Assembly (NCBI GenBank): GCA_035698665.1
Contig: DASSBN010000040.1
Coordinates: 1 to 56,135 of the forward strand
DNA: 56,135 nt
Direction of reading: 5' to 3'
Source: DATEOR01 sp035698665
GTDB taxonomy: Bacteria > Actinomycetota > Thermoleophilia > Gaiellales > Gaiellaceae
Part shown: in pieces, positions 38,998 to 45,793 of the stretch
How positions within the stretch are numbered: position 1 is the stretch's first letter
Layout: every line of letters begins with the position of its first letter
Program-made: the position numbers and the translations under genes
Notes under the pieces: model-generated
Databases searched by the model: none
Told to the model about the DNA's origin: nothing
Seen by the model: the letters and a program-made list of their open reading frames with translations, nothing else

Positions 38998-39937
38998 GGG
39001 CGGCGGGCCGATCCCACGCACCGGTCCAGCCCAGCAGGGCGGCAAGCCGCGCGTTCGGCTCCGCCAGGCGCTCCTCGAGGTGCGCTCGGAGCTCGGGATC
39101 GATCGGCGCGTACGACCCGGGGTTCCTCGGTATGAAGTGAGTCGGCTGCCACTCGCGCAAGCCGAGGAACCGCAGGACGTCTGCATAGATCTCCGCCGGT
39201 CGGCTGGCGAAGTCCTCGGTGCGGATGACCATCAGCTGCTCGCGGGGAAAATGCTCATACCAGCGCTCGAGCTGCTCGGCGTAAAGGCCGCGGCTGAGGT
39301 AGGCCCGGTGGCGGTGATGATGATGCACGCGATCGCCGCTCGCGGTCTTGACGTCCTCGTCCTCGGTCAGGCCCCAATTGGTCAGCCTCCTCTCCTCGGC
39401 TGCGACCGCATCCGCGAACGAGAGCTTCTCGCGGCCGGTGCGGCGCATGAGCTGATAGTGCGAGTAGGCCCGCTCGATCGGGTCGCGGAGAAGCGCGATC
39501 AGGCGCACGTTCGGCAGCGAGGCCGCGACGCGTTCCGGCACCGCCGGGTGGAAGAGGTAGTAGGGGGTGGCCTCACCGGCGACGAGGTCGCGCCCGCGCA
39601 GCCGAGCCACTTTTCGCGCGGCCGCGAGGGGAAAGAACCTGCGATACCAGTCGAGGCCGCGCTCGTAGTGCTCGTCGAAGAAGTGGAGCTCTTTGGGCCA
39701 GAAGACCGACCCGTCCCGACTCAACGGCCTGCGCACGTCGGGATGCAGGCGCAGGTGGTAGAAGAGGCTCGTCGTCCCCGCGCGCTGGGCGCCGATGACG
39801 ATGAAGTCCGGGAGGATCCGCGCTCGCCGGCTCGCGATCCACACGTGCCTGACGAGGGGCCGCAACGGGCGCTTGACGGTCTCGGGGACCCCGGAGAGGG
39901 CGCCGCGGTATGGAGCCGGCTCCAAGCCCTCAGACAT
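38969..39937 (-). CDS. Sulfotransferase, heparan-sulfate-type (5)
   Basis: A 322-residue sulfotransferase of the Sulfotransfer_1 type related to heparan sulfate N-/O-sulfotransferases. 'PDFIVIGAQRAGTTSLFYHL' is the 5'-phosphosulfate loop, 'KELHFFDEHYERGLDWYRRF' is strongly diagnostic (KExxFF...GxxWYrxxF), and 'IALLRDPIERAYSHYQL' is the 3'-phosphate motif. 'GEATPYYLFHP' is also typical. A His-rich insert (HHHHRHR, before 'AYLSRGLYAEQL') lies near residue 210. The acceptor is probably a polysaccharide. It overlaps the ABC ATPase gene by 8 nt, so export and sulfation are co-expressed. Confidence 0.92.
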   Translation of the reverse strand: MSEGLEPAPYRGALSGVPETVKRPLRPLVRHVWIASRRARILPDFIVIGAQRAGTTSLFYHLRLHPDVRRPLSRDGSVFWPKELHFFDEHYERGLDWYRRFFPLAAARKVARLRGRDLVAGEATPYYLFHPAVPERVAASLPNVRLIALLRDPIERAYSHYQLMRRTGREKLSFADAVAAEERRLTNWGLTEDEDVKTASGDRVHHHHRHRAYLSRGLYAEQLERWYEHFPREQLMVIRTEDFASRPAEIYADVLRFLGLREWQPTHFIPRNPGSYAPIDPELRAHLEERLAEPNARLAALLGWTGAWDRPAAHDGSLHSRR

Positions 39938-40757
39938 CCTCGTTCGTCGCCTCGCTCTCGCTCAGGTGCAGGAACTCACGGTAGGCGTCGATGACCGCGC
40001 CCGAGCGGTCGCGCATCGCGATCCGGCCCTCGTGCATCCAGATCGCCTCGTCGCAGAGCTCGCGGATGCTGCGCAGGCCGTGGCTCACGAGGACGATCGT
40101 CCGCGCCTCCGCGCAGAGCTCGCGCATCTTCTCGAAGGACTTCTCCTTGAAGCGCGCGTCGCCGGTCGAGAGGGCCTCGTCGATCAGGAGGATGTCGGGG
40201 TCCATGCTGATCGCGACCGAGAACGCAAGGCGTCCGTACATTCCCGAGGAGTACGTGCGCATCGGCATGTCCATGAAGTCGCCGAGCTCGGCGAACTCGG
40301 TGATCTCCTCGTACTTCGCCATCACCTCGTCCCGCGTCAGGCCGGTCGCAAGGCCCCCGAGCACGACGTTCTCGCGCCCGGTGAGGTCGTTCTTGAACCC
40401 CACGCCCAGGGCGAGGAGGGTGCTGACGCGGCCGCGGACCTCGACCTTCCCCTCGGTGGGCGGCAGGATGCCCGCCATCGCCCGCAGGAGCGTCGACTTG
40501 CCGGCGCCGTTCACACCGACGACTCCGAGCACGTGGCCGTGCGGCACCTCGAAGGAGACATCCCGGACCGCCTGGATCTCGCGGATGATCCGCTGCCGCC
40601 GGCCGAGGCGGACGAGCGTCTTCTTCAGGGTCGGCTTTTTCTCGATCGCGGTCCGGTAGGTGATCGAGAGATCCTGGACGCGGATGGTCCAGGGCTCGGT
40701 CTCGGGCGCCTGCCGCTCCAGCACCGGGCGATCGTCAGATGCGGATCGCAAACTCAC
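39930..40757 (-). CDS. Polysaccharide ABC exporter ATP-binding protein (Wzt/TagH-like)
   Basis: A 275-residue ABC ATPase of the polysaccharide/teichoic acid export group. Walker A 'GVNGAGKSTLLRAM', signature 'YSSGMYGRLAFSVA', Walker B 'DILLIDEAL' and H-loop 'VSHGL' are all present. 'EVRGRVSTLLALGVGFKNDL' plus 'TGRENV' is specific to this exporter group. There is no C-terminal glycan-binding domain as in some Wzt proteins, so chain-end recognition is not encoded here. The GTG start overlaps the permease gene by 23 nt. Together with the permease it should export a finished polysaccharide across the membrane. Confidence 0.93.
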   Translation of the reverse strand: MSLRSASDDRPVLERQAPETEPWTIRVQDLSITYRTAIEKKPTLKKTLVRLGRRQRIIREIQAVRDVSFEVPHGHVLGVVGVNGAGKSTLLRAMAGILPPTEGKVEVRGRVSTLLALGVGFKNDLTGRENVVLGGLATGLTRDEVMAKYEEITEFAELGDFMDMPMRTYSSGMYGRLAFSVAISMDPDILLIDEALSTGDARFKEKSFEKMRELCAEARTIVLVSHGLRSIRELCDEAIWMHEGRIAMRDRSGAVIDAYREFLHLSESEATNEDV

Positions 40758-41604
40758 GTTCCCTGGAGATGAAGAAGAGCGTGCCCGCGACGATCGTCGC
40801 GACCGCCCAGGCGAAACTCGCGGCGAGCAGTCCCGCCGGCGGTGTTCGGCCCTCGATGACCGCGTCGTTCAGCGAGCCCAGCATCGGATACATCGGATTG
40901 CAGTAGAGGATCGGGCGGAGCTTCTGCGGCACGTCCTCGGCGTAGTAGAGGATCGGCGACGTGTAGAGCCAGATCCGCGTGAAGTACGGGAGGAAGTTGG
41001 CCAGGTCGCGGAAGTAGACCTGCGCGGTCGCGGTGAACATCGCGGCTCCGGCTCCGAAGATCGTCATGAGCGCGATGATCGGGACCGCCCAGAGGAGCGA
41101 GGGTCCGATGGGCAGGCCGACGACGACGTGCACGATGGCGTAGACCCCGACGGTCGGGAGAAAGCGCATGAACGACTCGAGCGCCGAGTCGAGCGGAAGG
41201 ATGAGGCGCGGGAAGGCGGTGTTCAGGATGAGCCTCCCTCCGCCGACGACGGAGCGAGCCCCGCTTCCGACCGCCGTGCTCACGAGCCGGAAGGCGAAGA
41301 GGGAGAGCATCAGATGCGCGAGGAAGATCGATCCCCGCCCGCCGCTTCTGATGATGTAGACGAGCGTGAAGTAGACGACCCCCAGCATCACCGGGTTGAG
41401 GATCAGCCAGAGCTGACCGAGGGTGGTGTTGAAGTGCTGCGCGCGGAGGTTCGTGCGCGAGAGCTCGAAGAGGAACTGGCGCCGCGCCCAGAGAGCACGG
41501 AAATACGGGCGGAGCGGGGGCAGCCCGACCCTGTGCGGCTCGTAGACGTGGTATTCGCCGCTGAAGTCGTCTCGTCCGCGGCTCGCCTCGGCGACGGCGC
41601 TCAC
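40735..41604 (-). CDS. Polysaccharide ABC exporter permease (Wzm/TagG-like)
   Basis: A 289-residue ABC-2 type permease with six membrane segments. 'RTNLRAQHFNTTLGQLWLIL' plus 'NPVMLGVVYF' is the conserved amphipathic helix and TM1 entry. 'TAQVYFRDLANFLPYFTRIW' plus 'LYTSPILY' and the late 'NPMYPMLGSLNDAV' are family hallmarks. It starts with GTG 41604, overlapping by 4 nt an eight-codon leader ORF (41601-41627) that itself has a leaderless promoter. It is first of a four-gene operon: permease, ATPase, sulfotransferase, sulfotransferase. Confidence 0.92.
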   Translation of the reverse strand: MSAVAEASRGRDDFSGEYHVYEPHRVGLPPLRPYFRALWARRQFLFELSRTNLRAQHFNTTLGQLWLILNPVMLGVVYFTLVYIIRSGGRGSIFLAHLMLSLFAFRLVSTAVGSGARSVVGGGRLILNTAFPRLILPLDSALESFMRFLPTVGVYAIVHVVVGLPIGPSLLWAVPIIALMTIFGAGAAMFTATAQVYFRDLANFLPYFTRIWLYTSPILYYAEDVPQKLRPILYCNPMYPMLGSLNDAVIEGRTPPAGLLAASFAWAVATIVAGTLFFISREREFAIRI

Positions 41605-41627
41605 AGTGGTGATTTCCAGCGATTCAT
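41601..41627 (-). promoter_or_regulatory. Putative leader ORF coupled to the exporter permease gene
   Basis: ATG at 41627 reads eight codons (MNRWKSPL) to a TGA that overlaps the GTG of the permease gene by 4 nt. It sits 8 nt after a TAATCT -10 box, which is normal leaderless spacing here, whereas the permease GTG is 31 nt from that box without a clear ribosome site. Reading it as a translational-coupling leader is inference. Confidence 0.4.
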
Positions 41628-41635
41628 CGCGAACC

Positions 41636-41641
41636 AGATTA
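41636..41641 (-). promoter_or_regulatory. -10 box TAATCT of the ABC exporter operon
   Basis: On the minus strand, 8 nt before the leader ORF ATG (41627). It is identical to the box before the methyltransferase at 13049. Confidence 0.45.
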
Positions 41642-41662
41642 GTCGCTCAGCCCGTCACACCT

Positions 41663-42406
41663 TCACGTGAGGCGGCCGGACCGGAGAATCGCTGCGAGGT
41701 GCCCGACGACCGCGACGCCGGCAGCGGCCGCGAGCACGACGACGAGGGTCCGCGTTCCGTCGAGCCCGTCTGCGAGCGCGTCGACGACCGCCGCGGCGAG
41801 CGCGAGCAGCGAGCCCTCGACCGCCTGGAACGGCCGCACGGAAGGGAGGAGCCGAGGGGTCGCCCCGCCCTCCGGGCTCGGCGCGGCGACCGGCCGGTCG
41901 GAGCGCTGGAGCGCGTACGGCACGAGGTGCGTCTCCGACTTGAGGAAGAGGATGAGCGCCGAGGCCAGGAGGCCGAGGGCGGTCCACCCGCCGATCGAGT
42001 CCCACCCGCCGTCCGCGCGAACGCCGAGGGCGGCCGGGATCGCGGCTTCCGTCGAGTAATGGGCGAGCTGGTCGAGGTATACGCCGACGGGCGAGAACTG
42101 CTTGCGCCAGCGGGCCACCTCTCCGTCCGAGCAGTCGAGCAGGAGCTGGAGCTGGATGAGGAGAACCGCGAGCACCGCCGGCCAGATTCCCGCGAAGGTG
42201 AGCGCGAAGGCGCCCAGGAGCCCGGCGGGGATCATGAGCGCGGTGACGCCGTTCGCCGGCAGCGGGGTGGGCAGGATCAGCCGGGTCAGGTACGGCGAGA
42301 GCCGCCGCATATAGAGACGGCCCGCCCAGTGCTCGGCTCCCGGGCGGGCGAGCAGCCAGTCCGGCTGCGTCTCGGCCCGGAGCTCAGCGATCGAGGGCAT
42401 CGACAT
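41663..42406 (-). CDS. CDP-alcohol phosphatidyltransferase family membrane protein
   Basis: A 247-residue integral membrane enzyme that joins an alcohol to a CDP-activated group. The signature 'DCSDGEVARWRKQF' continues to 'GVYLDQLAHYSTE'. Compared with D-x2-DG-x2-AR-x8-G-x3-D-x3-D, the first three Asp are kept and the fourth (catalytic base) is His. About five to six hydrophobic segments follow the N-terminal amphipathic part. I use ATG 42406, which overlaps the end of the dehydrogenase gene (42384) by 23 nt. With that gene and the nucleotidyltransferase it forms a three-gene module, probably for a polyol-phosphate-containing lipid or polymer. Confidence 0.85.
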   Translation of the reverse strand: MSMPSIAELRAETQPDWLLARPGAEHWAGRLYMRRLSPYLTRLILPTPLPANGVTALMIPAGLLGAFALTFAGIWPAVLAVLLIQLQLLLDCSDGEVARWRKQFSPVGVYLDQLAHYSTEAAIPAALGVRADGGWDSIGGWTALGLLASALILFLKSETHLVPYALQRSDRPVAAPSPEGGATPRLLPSVRPFQAVEGSLLALAAAVVDALADGLDGTRTLVVVLAAAAGVAVVGHLAAILRSGRLT

Positions 42407-43442
42407 AGCTCTCGACCCGCTCGCGGATCGCGTCCTCGCCGAGGTCGAGACGCTCGAGGATCGTGTACCGGTCGGGACGCGTGGACGGGGCCCTGGCGAC
42501 CGCCGCTGAAAACTGCTCGCCGTCGAGCCCGAGGTCGGCGGGCAGGCGTGCGACGCCGTGGGCCCGCAGGGCGGCGTCGAGCACGTCGAAGAGCCCGTCC
42601 TCACGGAGGAACGAGGCGAAGAGGGCTCCCACCGCCACCTGCTCGCCGTGGCTCGCCTGCTGCGGGTAGAGGGCGTCGATGGCGTGCGAGATCTCGTGGC
42701 AGGCGCCGCTGCACGGGCGGCTCGACCCGGCAACCGCCATGGCGAGCCCGCTCAGGACGAGCGCGTCGGCCAGGGTGCGGTGGAAGGCATCCGAGCCGAG
42801 ATCGTCTCCGCGCCGGAGGAGCGGCTCGGCTCCTGCGCGCGCGAAGGCAGCCGCGAGCCCGTCGATCGGCTCGCCGCGATCCTCGGCGGCGAGCTCCCAG
42901 TCGGCGAGCGCGCTCAGGTTGCTGAGGGCGTCCCCGACACCGGAGCGGAGCTGCTCCTCGGGCGAGCGGCGCACGTAGTCGAGGTCGACGACGACGGCGA
43001 TCGGGATGTGGACGCCGAACGAGCCCTTGCGCCCCTCGTCGTCCTCCAGGGACGCGACCGGCGAGGCGATGCCGTCGTGCGCGAGGTTGGTCGCGACCGA
43101 GACCATGGGGAGCCCCGCCTGGCTCGCCGCGTACTTCGCGACGTCCAGGGTGCGGCCGCCTCCGATGCCGACGACCGCGTCGTGCGAGCCTGCGCGGAGC
43201 CCGTCGAGGAGCTCGACCGCGGCCGCCACGCTGCCGCCGCTGACGGAGTGGATGACGCAGTTCGTGAGGGACGGCTTCACCTCCGCGACGACCTCCTCGC
43301 CCAGGCCTGGGCCGACGACGACGGCCACGTGGCCTCCGCGAGAGATGCGCCCGTCGGCCAGGAGACCGGGCAAAGCGCGGACCGCGCCGTTCGCGATCTC
43401 GATCGCGAGCGGGCAGGCCACCATGCGCGCTAGTACCGCCAT
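42384..43442 (-). CDS. Glycerol-1-phosphate-dehydrogenase-like iron-family dehydrogenase
   Basis: A 352-residue protein resembling archaeal sn-glycerol-1-phosphate dehydrogenase and AraM more than ordinary iron alcohol dehydrogenases. Markers are 'VGIGGGRTLDVAKYAA', 'VSVATNLAHDGIASPVAS' (HDGIASP is diagnostic), 'CSGACHEISHAIDALYP' and 'ASHGEQVAVGALFAS', which supply the Zn-binding His residues. I chose ATG 43442 because GGGAG lies 5 nt upstream; it overlaps the nucleotidyltransferase gene by 13 nt. It probably reduces dihydroxyacetone phosphate or a related phosphosugar to a polyol phosphate for activation by its neighbour. Confidence 0.85.
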   Translation of the reverse strand: MAVLARMVACPLAIEIANGAVRALPGLLADGRISRGGHVAVVVGPGLGEEVVAEVKPSLTNCVIHSVSGGSVAAAVELLDGLRAGSHDAVVGIGGGRTLDVAKYAASQAGLPMVSVATNLAHDGIASPVASLEDDEGRKGSFGVHIPIAVVVDLDYVRRSPEEQLRSGVGDALSNLSALADWELAAEDRGEPIDGLAAAFARAGAEPLLRRGDDLGSDAFHRTLADALVLSGLAMAVAGSSRPCSGACHEISHAIDALYPQQASHGEQVAVGALFASFLREDGLFDVLDAALRAHGVARLPADLGLDGEQFSAAVARAPSTRPDRYTILERLDLGEDAIRERVESYVDALDR

Positions 43443-44191
43443 GCGATCTCCCGTGCCCTGGCGAGGTCGGCGTCGTCGTCCACCTCGACCCAGTCGACCT
43501 CTCCGATCGCCGCTGTGTGCACTGTTTCGCCCCGGGCGACGAGCTCCTGGAAGCCGTCCTCGTAGTAGAGCGAGGGGTCGCGGCGCCACGTCGCCTCGAG
43601 GGCGTCTGCGAGCGGCGCAGCCGCTGCAGGGCCGATGAGGGCGACGCCGATGTACTCGCCCTGGGCTGCGTCGAGATCTTTGTTGATGCGCTCGACCGCC
43701 CCCTCGTCGCCGAGCCTCACCTTCATCGCCTCCTCGCCGGGAGGCTTCGAGCTGTCGATCGCGAGCACGAGCCCATCGCCCTGGGCGGTGAGGAGCGCCT
43801 TCTCCACGCTCGGTGGGTGCACGGTGTCCCCGTTCACGAGCAGGGCGCCGTCCGCGAATGCGTCGCGGGCGAGCCAGAGCGAGTGCGCGTTGTTCCACTC
43901 CTCGGCACGGTCGTTGAACACCGGTTGCACCCGCAGGCCGTGGCGCCCCTCCAGCTCGGGCAGGCGCTCGTCCACCCGCTCGGCGGCGAAGCCCGTGACG
44001 ACGGCGACCTCTTCGACCCCGACGCCGGCGAGGTTCGCGAGCACGAGATCGAGGATCGTGCCGTTCTCGCCGAGGGGGAGGAGCGTCTTCGGAAGCTCAC
44101 GGGTCAGCGGTCCCAGCCGCCTGCCGGGGCCCGCGGCCAGCACGACCGCCTTCACGTCACGTCCGGGCGCATGGGACGACGGTTCTATCAT
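43430..44191 (-). CDS. Sugar/polyol-phosphate nucleotidyltransferase
   Basis: A 253-residue NTP_transferase protein. 'VKAVVLAAGPGRRLGPLTRE' followed by 'LPKTLLPLG' is the nucleotide-binding signature (LAAGxGxRLxPlT...PKxLlpl). 'ALLVNGDTVHPPSV' supplies the metal Asp. 'EWNNAHSLWLA' and 'KVRLGDEGAVERINKDL' resemble CTP-dependent choline-P/inositol-P cytidylyltransferases. I chose ATG 44191, with GAGG 4 nt upstream; GTG 44155 is an alternative. It is first in the minus-strand module with the G1P-dehydrogenase-like and CDP-alcohol transferase genes and likely makes the CDP-alcohol used by the latter. Confidence 0.87.
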   Translation of the reverse strand: MIEPSSHAPGRDVKAVVLAAGPGRRLGPLTRELPKTLLPLGENGTILDLVLANLAGVGVEEVAVVTGFAAERVDERLPELEGRHGLRVQPVFNDRAEEWNNAHSLWLARDAFADGALLVNGDTVHPPSVEKALLTAQGDGLVLAIDSSKPPGEEAMKVRLGDEGAVERINKDLDAAQGEYIGVALIGPAAAAPLADALEATWRRDPSLYYEDGFQELVARGETVHTAAIGEVDWVEVDDDADLARAREIAWRY

Positions 44192-44204
44192 GGCGCCTCG
44201 TCCC

Positions 44205-45179
44205 ATGAGCGAAGCGAAGACCGAAACACGGCGCGCCGGCTCATCCTTCGTCATTGCCACTCGCAACCGGCCGGGCTACCTGCTCGACACGGTTCGCAGC
44301 CTGCTCGGTCAGACGGTGCTGCCGGCGGAGCTTTGCATCGTCGACTCGAGCGACGAGACGCCCGCGCGAGGTGAGATCGAGCAACTCTGCGCCGATGCTG
44401 CGGTGCGGCTCATCTACGTCCACCCTGCGCCTTCGGGGCTCCCGCGGCAACGGAACATCGGCGTCGAGCGGACGAGCGGGGACCCGATCTTCTTCGTCGA
44501 CGACGACGTGTCGATCGCGCCCGCGGCGCACGAGGAGGTCCTTGCCGAATACGAGCGCTGGGGCCCCGAGCTGGGCGGTGTCCGCGGTTCGCCGCTCCGA
44601 CCGCAGCGGCCTGCAAGGCCCGTGATCCTCTGGCGCCGCTTCTTCGGCCTCGGCGGATGGTGGCCCGAGGCGAGCGGGCGGGTGCGGGGCGGGTTCTTCG
44701 CCGAGAACGCGAACGCCCTCGCCGAGCCGCGGAGGGTGGAGTTCTTCAACGGCCTCTTCCCCTCTTTCCGGCGCGAGGTCTTCGCCCACGAGCGCTTCGA
44801 CGACGCGCTCGAGGGCTATGCCTTCAAAGAGGATGTCGACTTTTCGTACCGGGTTTCGCGGCGCGGCTACGTGCTCGTCCAGACTCCCCGGGCGCTGGTC
44901 GACCATTTGAAGGCGCCGTCGGAACGGCTCCCTCCCTTCCAGCTCCAGCGCATGATGCTCGCCAACCAGTTCTACCTGCACCGAAAGAACATGCCCCAGA
45001 CGCTTCGCAACCGTGCCGCGCTCTGGTGGGCGCTCGGCGGCATGGCCATGCTCAACGCGGGGAAGGTCGTGCAGACCCGAGACCGCGGCTACCTGACCGG
45101 GCTTTTCGTCGGGGCCTGGGAACAGGCGCATGGACGAGGGCTCATCGACCCGGCTCGGGAGCGCGACGGTGAAGGCTAA
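44205..45179 (+). CDS. GT2 family glycosyltransferase
   Basis: A 324-residue family 2 glycosyltransferase. 'SSFVIATRNRPGYLLDTVRS' begins the nucleotide-binding fold, 'CIVDSSDETP' is strand 2, 'GLPRQRNIGVERTSGDPIFF' leads to 'VDDDVSI' (DxD), and 'EGYAFKEDVDFSYRVSRRGY' is the catalytic ED region of rhamnosyl- and galactosyl-type GT2 enzymes. A TATCAT hexamer at 44186-44191 fits a promoter for ATG 44205; an in-frame ATG at 44190 is possible but would abut that box. The C-terminus is weakly hydrophobic and probably membrane-associated. It is the first gene of a plus-strand run. Confidence 0.88.
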   Translation: MSEAKTETRRAGSSFVIATRNRPGYLLDTVRSLLGQTVLPAELCIVDSSDETPARGEIEQLCADAAVRLIYVHPAPSGLPRQRNIGVERTSGDPIFFVDDDVSIAPAAHEEVLAEYERWGPELGGVRGSPLRPQRPARPVILWRRFFGLGGWWPEASGRVRGGFFAENANALAEPRRVEFFNGLFPSFRREVFAHERFDDALEGYAFKEDVDFSYRVSRRGYVLVQTPRALVDHLKAPSERLPPFQLQRMMLANQFYLHRKNMPQTLRNRAALWWALGGMAMLNAGKVVQTRDRGYLTGLFVGAWEQAHGRGLIDPARERDGEG

Positions 45180-45783
45180 ACTGCCACGTTTGCAGGGAAA
45201 ACACACCGACTGGCCGGAGGAGCTGAGCGACGTCCCGTCGATCAAGGGGTGGCTCTCGCGCGACGCGGCCCTGCTCCTTTACCGCCTCGCCTCCGAGGTC
45301 CACGAGGGCTGCATCGTGGAGGTGGGGAGCTACCGCGGGCGCTCGACCGCCGTGCTCGCGCGCGGCTCCGAGAAGGGTCACGGGGCCCCGGTCTACGCGG
45401 TCGAGCCCCACGAGCCGTTCGTCGGGCCGCGCGGCGGCGAGTTCGGCCCCGAGGACCGTGCGGCGTTCTTCCGCAACATGGTTCGCACCGGCGCCTACCG
45501 AACCGTGCGCCTCCTGAACACGAGCAGCGAGGTCGTCGCCCCCGGCTGGCGCGAGCCCGTGGCTCTCCTCTGGATCGACGGCGACCACTCCTACGCAGGG
45601 GTTCGACGCGACTTCGACGCCTGGGCGCCGCACCTCGTGCCCGGCTGCGATCTCGTCCTCGACGACACGGACGATCCGCACCTCGGGCCGCAGCAGCTCG
45701 TGGACGAGCTCACCGCGACCGGCTGGACCGAAGTCGAGCGCGTGGACCGCGTCGCGCATCTCCGGCGCGAGCGGCCGAACTAG
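45169..45783 (+). CDS. Class I SAM-dependent methyltransferase
   Basis: A 204-residue methyltransferase of the Methyltransf_24/CmcI-like type. 'GCIVEVGSYRGRSTAVLARG' is motif I (ExGxxxGxS), 'PVYAVEPHEPF' ends strand 2 with the acidic residue that binds the ribose, and 'VALLWIDGDHSYAGVRRDFD' followed by 'PGCDLVLDDT' is the hallmark later region. I chose GTG 45169, with GGGAG 7 nt upstream; it overlaps the GT2 gene by 11 nt. It probably O-methylates a sugar or glycolipid in this pathway; the substrate is inferred from context only. Confidence 0.85.
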   Translation: MKAKLPRLQGKHTDWPEELSDVPSIKGWLSRDAALLLYRLASEVHEGCIVEVGSYRGRSTAVLARGSEKGHGAPVYAVEPHEPFVGPRGGEFGPEDRAAFFRNMVRTGAYRTVRLLNTSSEVVAPGWREPVALLWIDGDHSYAGVRRDFDAWAPHLVPGCDLVLDDTDDPHLGPQQLVDELTATGWTEVERVDRVAHLRRERPN

Positions 45784-45786
45784 GAT
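45781..45786 (+). promoter_or_regulatory. Leaderless -10 box TAGGAT
   Basis: TAGGAT includes the methyltransferase stop codon and lies 7 nt before the GTG at 45794. The same hexamer with the same spacing occurs at 51168-51173. Confidence 0.4.
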
Positions 45787-45793
45787 CGGCGGC

